Positions 17,097 through 25,114 of a stretch of 64,000 nucleotides of DNA are shown here, one piece after another. Positions within the stretch are counted from its first letter, which is position 1. Each line of letters begins with the position of its first letter. Source of the stretch: Thiodiazotropha sp040506705 (GTDB lineage: Bacteria; Pseudomonadota; Gammaproteobacteria; Chromatiales; Chromatiaceae); the NCBI GenBank assembly GCA_040506705.1, contig JBEVWG010000042.1, positions 1 through 64,000 on the forward strand, written 5' to 3'. The notes beneath the pieces are model-generated. The model did not search any database. It was not told where the DNA came from and was given only the letters and a program-made list of their open reading frames with translations. The translations under genes were made by a program, and so were the position numbers.

Positions 17097-18278
17097 TCAA
17101 CCCTGAAAGCGCTTTCTCTGGTTACGTCCATCACGCTTGCAGTCATACATGGCTTGATCCGCCTGAGAGTAGAGTTGGTCTACCAGTTGGCCAGGGGTTA
17201 ATGCTTGATCAGGATCTTTCGGCAACCCTGTGATACCGATACTGACCGTTAAATTAACATTAGGGCGAACGCCACCGGTCTCAAGGTTAGTCAAGCGCTC
17301 TTGAATTCGCTGCGCCATCAGATCTGCGCCTTCGATCCCTGCCTCTGGCAAAAGGATCACAAACTCTTCACCACCAACCCTGGCAACCAGATCACCACCT
17401 CGAGCCTCCTCTAACAATATCCTCGATATAGCAGCCAAAACCTGATCACCAACCAAATGCCCCCATTGATCATTGACTCGCTTAAAGTGGTCGACATCTA
17501 TCAGCATCAGACTACAAGGTTGCTCCGAGCGAATAGCCCGTGACAATTGCGCTTCAGCTTCATTAAAGAAGTAGCGTCGGTTATTTAAACCAGTCAACTC
17601 ATCAACCATTGAAAGCTGCTGATAACGCTTGCGCAGTCTGTTGGCCTCATCAAGAGCCTTAGCAAGATCATCTGTTCGCTGATCAACCAGCAACTCCAGC
17701 TCATGCAGCATACGGTGGTTGTATATAATCTGCCCCAAGCAGCTACTAAACAGACTTAAAGTATGCTGCTGCCAAGGTTCAAAATACTCCGGCATCGGAT
17801 GTGAAGCATTGAGCACACCAAGAACCAACTCCCCCATCTTTATCGGCGCACTGATCAATGAGCCGGGCATTTCAGATCCCTGATGTCTGTGAGCTATAAA
17901 ATCATGACTCTGGCCACAATCCCTGCAGTATTGCAATTGCCCTGTGGCATAAGCTACCCCAACTATGCCCTCACCCGACTTGAACTGCATAGTTTGTTGC
18001 TGAGATTTAGCATTCGCTGTGCCGATGATCTCAGCATGGGACTCAACCATGCTTCGCCCGACCACACAATTCAGCACCCCATCTTCCAATCGAAATACTG
18101 AGCAGTTGTCGATATTCTGATACCGCACCAGCTCATCCAAGGCCTTAGCCAGCAACTCGTCTTCACTGACTCGTTCAATATTTATTTGAGAAAGTGCCCT
18201 CAGGGCAGATAGGGAATCCAGCAAGCTGAAGAAGCGCTCTCTTAAGTCCATCGAGGTCTGGTTAAACGAAAGATCCAT
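17097..18278 (-). CDS. GAF-GGDEF diguanylate cyclase
   Basis: 393 residues. An N-terminal helical segment (1-45), a GAF-type sensor domain (about 45-190), a coiled coil, and a GGDEF domain (about 220-390). The active-site signature is intact, VARVGGEEF, with RGGD five residues before it as the inhibitory c-di-GMP site. It should therefore be an active, feedback-inhibited cyclase making c-di-GMP from GTP. No TM segment is visible, so the enzyme is cytoplasmic. AGGAG precedes the ATG. It follows the HDOD gene by 12 bp and is most likely co-transcribed with it. Confidence 0.9.
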   Translation of the reverse strand: MDLSFNQTSMDLRERFFSLLDSLSALRALSQINIERVSEDELLAKALDELVRYQNIDNCSVFRLEDGVLNCVVGRSMVESHAEIIGTANAKSQQQTMQFKSGEGIVGVAYATGQLQYCRDCGQSHDFIAHRHQGSEMPGSLISAPIKMGELVLGVLNASHPMPEYFEPWQQHTLSLFSSCLGQIIYNHRMLHELELLVDQRTDDLAKALDEANRLRKRYQQLSMVDELTGLNNRRYFFNEAEAQLSRAIRSEQPCSLMLIDVDHFKRVNDQWGHLVGDQVLAAISRILLEEARGGDLVARVGGEEFVILLPEAGIEGADLMAQRIQERLTNLETGGVRPNVNLTVSIGITGLPKDPDQALTPGQLVDQLYSQADQAMYDCKRDGRNQRKRFQG

Positions 18279-18290
18279 CTGACGCTCCTG

Positions 18291-19157
18291 TCAACTCGCC
18301 AACAAATTGGCAATTAATTTGATCTCATCTTCCTTGTCCAAAAAACCTGCCTTGATATGGTCTAGCGATTCTGCTGACAATCCACAACAATCAGATAGTG
18401 TTGATCTACACTGCTTAACCAGTGCTCCATCTTCATCAGTGTGGTTTAGCCAGCAGGAGACAGCGCCAACCAGGATGACCTCTTTACTATGTTCATCCCT
18501 AACCTGTTGACTCATCTGCGAAATCACAGCCACAATCAGACTTGGCAAATGCCATCTATCAGCTAACCAGGCACCGGCCTCACAGTGATTGATGCCTATA
18601 TGTTCATTTTCCAGCGCAATAATATCTGCATCACTACCTTGCTGACGCGAAATCTGTATGACTTTGCTATATAGCTCAGGAAAAACGTGTACCAGCACCA
18701 AAACACCAATATTTAATAGTAGTCCTGCCAAGTAGACTGCATCCGGGTCTGACCGATCATCCGTAGTGCTCTTGAGTGAGAGTTGCCTGGCAAGGGTGGC
18801 CAAATAGAGGGAATCACGCCAGTAGCGTTTTAAATCAAAATGGTGACAGCCGGAAATATCGAAGGCGCCGCTCACCGCGATGCTGAAAGATAGACTTTTT
18901 ACCATGTTCAGCCCCAATACACGGATGATGGCATCCTCAACCTTGAGCACAGGATTTTGTTGTCCAAAATAGGCAGAGTTTGCAAGCCCCAGAATCCTGG
19001 CCGCCAATCCCGGATCCTGATTGATGACCTCGGCCAGCTTATTCAGCGCCAGATCCTCTTCACTCAATAGAGTAAGCAGGCGAGTAGCAGTCGCTGAAAG
19101 TGGTGGCAGATGCTGCAGCTTTAGAATCTGTTGTTTCGCTTGTTGGGCCGTTTGCAT
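18291..19157 (-). CDS. HDOD-domain protein
   Basis: 288 residues, essentially one HDOD domain (LPPLSATATRLLTLLSEED, then INQDPGLAARILGLANSAYF, then EDAIIRVLGLNMVKSL). HDOD domains are related to HD phosphohydrolases but lack the catalytic His-Asp pair, and they act as scaffolds in c-di-GMP and chemotaxis-like pathways. The gene is first in a two-gene unit with the GAF-GGDEF cyclase, which suggests the pair works together. Confidence 0.85.
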   Translation of the reverse strand: MQTAQQAKQQILKLQHLPPLSATATRLLTLLSEEDLALNKLAEVINQDPGLAARILGLANSAYFGQQNPVLKVEDAIIRVLGLNMVKSLSFSIAVSGAFDISGCHHFDLKRYWRDSLYLATLARQLSLKSTTDDRSDPDAVYLAGLLLNIGVLVLVHVFPELYSKVIQISRQQGSDADIIALENEHIGINHCEAGAWLADRWHLPSLIVAVISQMSQQVRDEHSKEVILVGAVSCWLNHTDEDGALVKQCRSTLSDCCGLSAESLDHIKAGFLDKEDEIKLIANLLAS

Positions 19158-19267
19158 AGATTTATAGTAATAGTCAGGGTTGAAGTAGTCGTTTCATCCT
19201 TACACTTCTAGCGGCGACAAAAGCTTGATCTTTAACCTTCTATTTAACTAAGTCTTTCAATTCTGTG

Positions 19268-19300
19268 ATGGTGTACTTAATACACTAACAAGTGTACCAT
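19268..19300. promoter_or_regulatory. Imperfect palindrome upstream of nrtR (candidate operator)
   Basis: ATGGTGTACTT (19268-19278) and AAGTGTACCAT (19290-19300) are inverted with 9 of 11 positions matching. An inner exact repeat GTGTA-N5-TACAC lies at 19271-19285. It is about 85 bp before nrtR-nadA, a sensible place for autoregulation by NrtR. I have not matched it to a published consensus. Confidence 0.45.
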
Positions 19301-19383
19301 TTCTCCATATCAGCCCCCTTTGTGATACCCCTTATCTTACCTAAAACAGAGCAAGGTCAATTTTTTCGCGACACAGTTTTGAG

Positions 19384-20064
19384 ATGAATCTGCAGAAGAG
19401 ATACAACTACGATTACCCACATCCAGCAGTGACTACTGATGTTGTTCTATTCACCATCCAGATGAATATCCTGTCTGTACTGCTGATAGAGAGGAAAAAT
19501 CCCCCCTTTCAGGGTATGTGGGCCCTACCGGGTGGCTTTCTTGATATCGACGAAGACCTGGAAGCTTGTGCAAAACGTGAGTTAAACGAGGAGACCGGTA
19601 TTGAAGGCGTCTACCTGGAGCAGCTCGGTACTTTCGGTGCCCCGCTTAGAGATCCACGGGAAAGAGTAATCAGCGTTACCTACTTTGCCCTAACTCCTTC
19701 AGATCATCTGAGCCCCAAGGCATCCAGCGATGCAGCCAAAACCGCATGGTTCCCCATCAACAAGCTACCTGACCTGGCATTCGATCACGCTGACATTATC
19801 GACAGGGCCAGAAAACGCCTGATTGCCAAGCTGGGCTACACTACGATTGCATTTCAGATGCTCCCGGATAGCTTTACACTGAGCCAGCTGCAGTCTGTCT
19901 ATGAAGTCCTGTTGAACGAAAACCTGGATAAACGAAATTTTCGTAAAGGCATTCTTGCCCGTAACATTATCCGTGAGACAGGTGAATATTCCCGCCTGGG
20001 AAATCATCGTCCTGCAAAAAACTACCAAGTCATCAACCCGACACAGGTTGAGATCATCAAATAG
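19384..20064 (+). CDS. nrtR: NrtR-type Nudix regulator of NAD metabolism
   Basis: 226 residues. The Nudix domain (about 15-145) has a complete Nudix box, G-x5-E-x7-RELNEETGI, so hydrolase activity may be kept. The C-terminal winged-helix region (about 150-226; FTLSQLQSVYEVLLNENLDKRNFRKGI) matches NrtR-like regulators, which bind ADP-ribose and repress NAD biosynthesis genes. The gene lies 14 bp before nadA on the same strand, which supports this role. An ADP-ribose pyrophosphatase without DNA binding is the alternative. Confidence 0.85.
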   Translation: MNLQKRYNYDYPHPAVTTDVVLFTIQMNILSVLLIERKNPPFQGMWALPGGFLDIDEDLEACAKRELNEETGIEGVYLEQLGTFGAPLRDPRERVISVTYFALTPSDHLSPKASSDAAKTAWFPINKLPDLAFDHADIIDRARKRLIAKLGYTTIAFQMLPDSFTLSQLQSVYEVLLNENLDKRNFRKGILARNIIRETGEYSRLGNHRPAKNYQVINPTQVEIIK

Positions 20065-20078
20065 ATAACGAGATTTTC

Positions 20079-21143
20079 ATGAATGTTGAATCTTTGAAAC
20101 TGCCTGATATCAAGGTCCCTGAACACCCTCAGTGGCCAACTCTGACAGAGCCGGAAAAACAGCAGCTCAAAGCTCAGATTAAAGAGAAACTGAGCCAGCA
20201 AAATGCGGTTCTGGTCGCACACTACTACACCGATGCTGACCTTCAGGCGCTAGCCGAAGAGAGTGGAGGTTGTGTCGCCGACTCTCTGGAAATGGCCCGA
20301 TTCGGTGCAGCCCAGGATGCGGAAACATTGGTCGTCTGTGGGGTTCGCTTCATGGGTGAGACCTCCAAGATACTCAATCCGGAAAAGCGGGTCATCATGC
20401 CCGACCTGAATGCAACCTGTTCACTGGATGAAGGCTGTCCTGCAGATCAGTTCAGTGCCTTCTGCGATGCTCACCCCGAACATACCGTGGTGGTTTACGC
20501 CAATACCAGCGCAGAGGTCAAGGCTCGCTCCGACTGGGTGGTTACCTCTGGTATAGCAATGCCAATCGTCAAGCATCTGGCATCCCAGGGCAAAAAGATT
20601 CTCTGGGGCCCTGATCGCCATCTGGGTAGCTATGTGCAGCGTGTTTCAGGGGCAGATATGCTGATGTGGCCAGGCTCCTGTGTTGTACATGAAGAGTTCA
20701 AGGCTGTTGCATTGGAACGTATTCGGCGTCTGCATCCCGATGCTGCTGTATTGGTGCATCCGGAATCTCCGGAAAATGTAATTCTACAAGCCGATGTGAT
20801 CGGTTCGACGACTGCTCTGATCAAAGCGGTATCCGATATGGATAACAAGGAGTTCATCGTTGCCACTGACGGGGGCATCTTCTACAAAATGCAGCAGATG
20901 GCTCCGGAGAAGACGCTCATCGAAGCACCAACCGCCGGTGAAGGAGCGACCTGTGTCAGCTGTGCACACTGCCCCTGGATGGGCATGAATGCACTACAGA
21001 ACCTCAATCGGGTTCTGGACTCTGGTGCAAATCAGATTGAGATAGATCCTGAGCTACGTGAACAGGCTGTCATCCCCATACAACGCATGCTCGACTTCGC
21101 AGCTCAACAAGGTATCGGTATGAAGGATAAAGGCAATGCCTGA
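20079..21143 (+). CDS. nadA: Quinolinate synthase A
   Basis: 354 residues. NadA makes quinolinate from iminoaspartate and dihydroxyacetone phosphate using a [4Fe-4S] cluster, the second step of de novo NAD synthesis. Family blocks are VAHYYTDADLQALA, GVRFMGETSKILNP, LNATCSLDEGCPAD and CVSCAHCPWM, which include the three cluster Cys positions. Length is normal for the long, NadA-type enzyme. CGAGA precedes the ATG. It is co-transcribed with nrtR, and nadB is not in the window. Confidence 0.96.
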   Translation: MNVESLKLPDIKVPEHPQWPTLTEPEKQQLKAQIKEKLSQQNAVLVAHYYTDADLQALAEESGGCVADSLEMARFGAAQDAETLVVCGVRFMGETSKILNPEKRVIMPDLNATCSLDEGCPADQFSAFCDAHPEHTVVVYANTSAEVKARSDWVVTSGIAMPIVKHLASQGKKILWGPDRHLGSYVQRVSGADMLMWPGSCVVHEEFKAVALERIRRLHPDAAVLVHPESPENVILQADVIGSTTALIKAVSDMDNKEFIVATDGGIFYKMQQMAPEKTLIEAPTAGEGATCVSCAHCPWMGMNALQNLNRVLDSGANQIEIDPELREQAVIPIQRMLDFAAQQGIGMKDKGNA

Positions 21144-21292
21144 TTTTGTACTACAGTCATTCACTGCTAATGTCTCAATCCTGCATTACAACCCTTGTTA
21201 ATGGGGCACCGATTGACTGCGGGCTGTGCCTTGTCTTGAGTCATTTGCGGGCCTCTAAAAACGTCAAACAATATAGGACAGTGCGCTAGGCC

Positions 21293-22162
21293 ATGACTGA
21301 CTTCATTCTCGATTATGAACTGACAATTCGCCTGAGTATCTTTGTTGCTATCTTTGCAGCCATGGCAGTTTGGGAGTTTTTCATACCCTGTCGCCAGCTT
21401 ATCTTTACCCGAAGCCGCCGCTGGAGCTCAAACCTCGGCATTGTTATCCTCAACACTCTTTTACTGCGTCTTCTCTTTCCTGCTGCTGCGGTAGGGTTTG
21501 CCGCATTCATCGAGGAAAAGGGCTGGGGACTGCTGAATGAGGTCAACCTTCCGCTCTGGCTGAGTGTGGTGATTGCAGTTATTCTGATGGATCTGGTGAT
21601 CTATCTGCAACATGTCATGGTGCACGCCATTCCCGCTTTGTGGCGTCTACATCGAGTACACCATGCCGATCCAGACTACGATCTGACGACAGGCGCCCGT
21701 TTTCACCCAATTGAAATAGTGCTCTCAATGTTGATCAAAATCACCACCATCGCTGCGCTGGGCCCTTCTGTGATAGCGGTGTTGATCTTTGAAGTGGTTT
21801 TAAACAGTATGGCGATGTTCAACCATGGCAATGTATCCCTTCCAGCACGACTCGACCGGATCTTACGCTGGCTGGTTGTGACACCGGATATGCATAGAGT
21901 TCACCACTCGGTTATCCCAAAGGAGACCAACAGCAATTTTGGATTTAACCTATCTATCTGGGATCGACTCATGGGCACCTATATCGCGCAGCCTCAGCTT
22001 GGTCATCAACAGATGAAAATCGGGGTTGGATCTTTGCAGAACCCAAACCTGATCACAAAATTACCTGGTATGCTGAGACTACCTTTTCTAAAGGATCACC
22101 AGGAAAGTGACGAATATAATATCCAAGATAGATCCTGGCCAAACCAAGGAGATAGTCAGTGA
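21293..22162 (+). CDS. Sterol desaturase / fatty acid hydroxylase family membrane enzyme
   Basis: 289 residues with about four hydrophobic segments in the first 190 residues. The diiron His clusters of the family are present: QHVMVH, LHRVHH, FNHGN and MHRVHHS. Members oxidise lipids at the membrane. The substrate is unknown here. The stop overlaps the GTG start of the next gene by 4 bp. Confidence 0.85.
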   Translation: MTDFILDYELTIRLSIFVAIFAAMAVWEFFIPCRQLIFTRSRRWSSNLGIVILNTLLLRLLFPAAAVGFAAFIEEKGWGLLNEVNLPLWLSVVIAVILMDLVIYLQHVMVHAIPALWRLHRVHHADPDYDLTTGARFHPIEIVLSMLIKITTIAALGPSVIAVLIFEVVLNSMAMFNHGNVSLPARLDRILRWLVVTPDMHRVHHSVIPKETNSNFGFNLSIWDRLMGTYIAQPQLGHQQMKIGVGSLQNPNLITKLPGMLRLPFLKDHQESDEYNIQDRSWPNQGDSQ

Positions 22163-22932
22163 GTTTAGAGACCTATGACGTCTACTTTTCGGGTGCACTG
22201 CTCAAAGACAGTGATCCAGAAAAGGTCAAGCGCAAGATCGGAGCCATGTTCAAATTGGAAGGGGATCGGCTGGAGCGTCTTTTCAGCGGTAAACCTATGC
22301 CGATTAAACGGGGCGTCGACATGGATCGGGCAATAAAATTCCGTGTTGCCTTCCGGGATGCTGGAGGACTCGTGGATATCGTACCCGCAGGTCAACCTGC
22401 ACCACTCCCTAAACCGCCAGCAGCTGCTCGTCCTCAACAGACTCAGACCGCCCCCACTGCAGCTACAACGGAGACTCTCACCCTGGCAGATGGCCCGCTT
22501 GAGGTTCCTGAAGAGCCCCCTCATAGGGAGATCATTGCTCCGGACTACCCACTCTCCTCAAATGAGGGGTTCGACCTGTCTGATTGTACAACCGAGACCG
22601 TCCCCCAGAAGATACCCGATATCAGCGCTCTCGACCTGACCAAACCAGGCGCTCTACTGGATGAAACAGAGGAGCCAGAACCCCTCGAAATAGACACAAC
22701 TGCCCTGGAACTGGATAGCTCAGATGACAATCTGGACGACCAGACACCGCCTGAGCCGCCAATCATCGACACCAACGATCTATCACTCTCAGCCGCCAAT
22801 CAGGGTAGCCTGGAGGATTGCCAAACCCCAGTGGAGGCTGCCCCTATACCCAACCTGGATCATCTGAAGATTATCGAAGGGGATGAGAAAGAGAGCCAGG
22901 GAAAGGCACAATTTAAGATATCAGAAGACTAG
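22159..22932 (+). CDS. Small conserved N-terminal domain with acidic Pro-rich tail
   Basis: 257 residues starting at GTG, with GGAG 7 bases before it. Residues 1-78 form a compact domain (YDVYFSGALLKDSDPEKVK, then LFSGKPMPIKRGVDMDRA, then AGGLVDI) of a type I associate with N-termini of diverse gammaproteobacterial envelope proteins. From about 80 onward the chain is Pro/Glu/Asp-rich and low complexity, with repeats like EPEPLEIDT and ALDLTKPG. No TM segment. The 4-bp overlap with the hydroxylase gene suggests co-translation. Function unknown. Confidence 0.65.
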   Translation: MSLETYDVYFSGALLKDSDPEKVKRKIGAMFKLEGDRLERLFSGKPMPIKRGVDMDRAIKFRVAFRDAGGLVDIVPAGQPAPLPKPPAAARPQQTQTAPTAATTETLTLADGPLEVPEEPPHREIIAPDYPLSSNEGFDLSDCTTETVPQKIPDISALDLTKPGALLDETEEPEPLEIDTTALELDSSDDNLDDQTPPEPPIIDTNDLSLSAANQGSLEDCQTPVEAAPIPNLDHLKIIEGDEKESQGKAQFKISED

Positions 22933-22940
22933 CCATCGGC

Positions 22941-23888
22941 TCAGAAATCCAGATAGGTCTCCATTGATGACTTGGTAGCATCGGAGAGCCCTTCGGACTG
23001 CTGTTGATCCACAGGACGACCTGTTTCCAGGATACCCTCCATGGCGCCAAAGGTTCGCTCAGCATAAAAACGCAACAGCAGGCGTTGATCATCATCACTC
23101 ATCCATATGTGCACCGCCTCACCTAAATCCCCATTTTCCGGGTCGATCTCCCTTAACTTAAGCTTGAAGGTCTCTCGATCCCAACCCGCCCGCAGCAGAC
23201 GTTCACGACTTACGTCAATTCGGAACCACTCGATCTCCTTGCCGTTGTATGTTGAAAACTCTATTGGATTACCACTCTCGAGCGGCATGCCTCGCAAACG
23301 ATGTATCAACCCCATGTAGTCTAAAGCATCTTCTCCCTTCATCTCGATGGCTTGAGTCTGTGTCAGGGCGCTCCACTCTGTTTGAGTGAGTGTGGTTACC
23401 GGTCGCAGTTGTAGCGGGGGAATTTCCGGCTCAACCACCTCATCCTCACCTGTCTGATAGTGAAAGGCCTGTCCCGATTTCCGGTCGAACAAGAAAAACT
23501 CCTCTCGCTCGACCCTTGCTTTTAGAGTTTTGACTGCGATTAAGGGATGCAGTTTATGAGCATCCAACCAACTCCGGTATTTGAGTCGAACTGGATAGAG
23601 CATCTCAGCTTTCGAATAGGGTTCAGTAGTGACTTGCAGATTAGTGATATAGGCTGGCGAATCAAACACCTCACCCATATCCTGCTCGACCTCTAAAGTC
23701 ATTTTGGCGATATCCAGCTCCACATAGCCAGTTATCAGGCCACGGAACTTCAGCGTGTACTCCAGGTTTTCGCCAAGCATAGGTTGACTTGCAGCCCCAA
23801 CTACGGCGCTCATCCCCCAAAGTATCAAGGTCATAAATAGGGCTTCAATTCGCAGAATCATCCCCTGGTGTGTTTGCCGACCCCTCAT
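22941..23888 (-). CDS. DUF3108-domain exported protein
   Basis: 315 residues. A signal peptide lies at about 10-33, or at 1-24 if the inner ATG is used. The mature protein fits DUF3108, an extracytoplasmic beta-rich domain: GENLEYTLKFRGLITGYVEL, then VRLKYRSWLDAHKLHPL and a C-terminal IWMSDDDQRLLLRF. No enzymatic motif is known for the family. The start is uncertain, as neither candidate has a well-spaced ribosome site. It is convergent with the preceding gene, with 8 bp between stops. Confidence 0.75.
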   Translation of the reverse strand: MRGRQTHQGMILRIEALFMTLILWGMSAVVGAASQPMLGENLEYTLKFRGLITGYVELDIAKMTLEVEQDMGEVFDSPAYITNLQVTTEPYSKAEMLYPVRLKYRSWLDAHKLHPLIAVKTLKARVEREEFFLFDRKSGQAFHYQTGEDEVVEPEIPPLQLRPVTTLTQTEWSALTQTQAIEMKGEDALDYMGLIHRLRGMPLESGNPIEFSTYNGKEIEWFRIDVSRERLLRAGWDRETFKLKLREIDPENGDLGEAVHIWMSDDDQRLLLRFYAERTFGAMEGILETGRPVDQQQSEGLSDATKSSMETYLDF

Positions 23889-23996
23889 TGACTATACTCG
23901 ACAAAGCCCTGTTGGCACGTTTCTCGCAGAATAGTGCATAACTTAGTAAACCAGAGCATTAAGCGTCAATTTTTTGTCTCGAGAGGATTAAAAGTC

Positions 23997-24350
23997 ATGA
24001 TAAACCCTGTCAACAGCGAAAAAACCATTCAAACCGCGACAGATAGATCCAGCCAGTCCAGTGCCGAGACAAAATCGGAACAGGTAGGAAGCAGCAGAGA
24101 GTCCGTACAAGAGACCCAGGCTTCAACCAGTAGCCGATCCACCGTTGATATCGACAATGCACGCCAGCTCTATGAAATGGAAACATCCCGCACCGAATCA
24201 GCTGCCGCCATCTCCACACCACAGCAGGCACGTTCGCTGTTGGATACGCTGGTACAACAGATTACCAGTTCACCAGAATCGGCCGCTGAAGCTCAATTAG
24301 CGCAAGTTACCAAGCCGCTAGCCAATCTGTTGGCAAGTGCGCCAGCCTGA
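23997..24350 (+). CDS. Small Ser/Thr/Gln-rich hypothetical protein
   Basis: 117 residues from the ATG at 23997, preceded by GAGAGGA at a good distance. The N-terminal 60 residues are disordered-looking and rich in Ser, Thr, Glu and Gln. The C-terminal half (NARQLYEMETSRTES, then ARSLLDTLVQQITSSPE) looks helical. The layout faintly recalls FlgM-like or other small flagellar-type proteins but no motif confirms this. It is divergent from the DUF3108 gene. Not recognised. Confidence 0.5.
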   Translation: MINPVNSEKTIQTATDRSSQSSAETKSEQVGSSRESVQETQASTSSRSTVDIDNARQLYEMETSRTESAAAISTPQQARSLLDTLVQQITSSPESAAEAQLAQVTKPLANLLASAPA

Positions 24351-24385
24351 TCTAGTGGTAAGTTCTATACCTGCTCGCCACATAT

Positions 24386-25114
24386 CTATTGATCATCTAA
24401 ACCGCTTAAGGGTTCCGGTTGATTGCCTAACACCCCCTCTCTTAAGCGGCTGATCTCCTTTACATGGCCTATGACAACCAGGATATCACCAGCATCTAGC
24501 CTGTGGTCAACACCACTATTGGAAAAGATCAGCTGATTCCCCAACTCCAGATCAACCACACCCAGCACAATCAGGTTATAGCGTTTCTCCAATTGTAAAT
24601 CGCTCAACTGCATACCGGAAAGCACCGATTTCTCAGGAATCTCAATTTCTGCAATATCGATTGCTTTACCAAATAGCGTGTTTTCAAGCACCTCAACCAG
24701 ATAGGGTCGTTCAATGATCTCATGCACCCGTTGGCCACTGATTTCATAGGGGTCTATCACCTTTGTTGCCCCTGCAGCCATTAGTCTTTTACTGGATTCA
24801 ACAGATTCCGACACAGATACAATCTTCAAATCGGGATCGAGTGCCCGAGCCGATAGAGTCAAAAATAGGTTTTTTGGTTCTTCGGCAAAGAGACAAAAAA
24901 TTGTTTTCACCCAATCCCCAATGCCGATACCCAACAGCTTTTCGTCATCCGTATAGTCGATCACACCTGCCTGCAATCCTTTCGCCAGCAGTGAACCAAC
25001 TTCATCCAGGTTATTACTGTAGAGGTAGACCTCTATGTCACGATCGGATAACTGCATCGCCACCTCATGACCCAAAGCACTGCAACCGAATATCAAGGTA
25101 TCCCGTCGTCCCAT
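24386..25114 (-). CDS. TrkA-N/TrkA-C (RCK) domain protein
   Basis: 242 residues from the ATG at 25114. A Rossmann RCK-N domain (LIFGCSALGHEVAMQLSD) at 5-130 is followed by a TrkA-C domain (about 150-225; EKSVLSGMQLSDLQLEKR). RCK domains gate or regulate K+ channels on binding nucleotides or ions. The ATG overlaps the stop of the K+ channel gene (TAATG), with GAGGGG before it, so the two are translationally coupled and this is likely a partner subunit of the channel. Confidence 0.85.
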   Translation of the reverse strand: MGRRDTLIFGCSALGHEVAMQLSDRDIEVYLYSNNLDEVGSLLAKGLQAGVIDYTDDEKLLGIGIGDWVKTIFCLFAEEPKNLFLTLSARALDPDLKIVSVSESVESSKRLMAAGATKVIDPYEISGQRVHEIIERPYLVEVLENTLFGKAIDIAEIEIPEKSVLSGMQLSDLQLEKRYNLIVLGVVDLELGNQLIFSNSGVDHRLDAGDILVVIGHVKEISRLREGVLGNQPEPLSGLDDQ

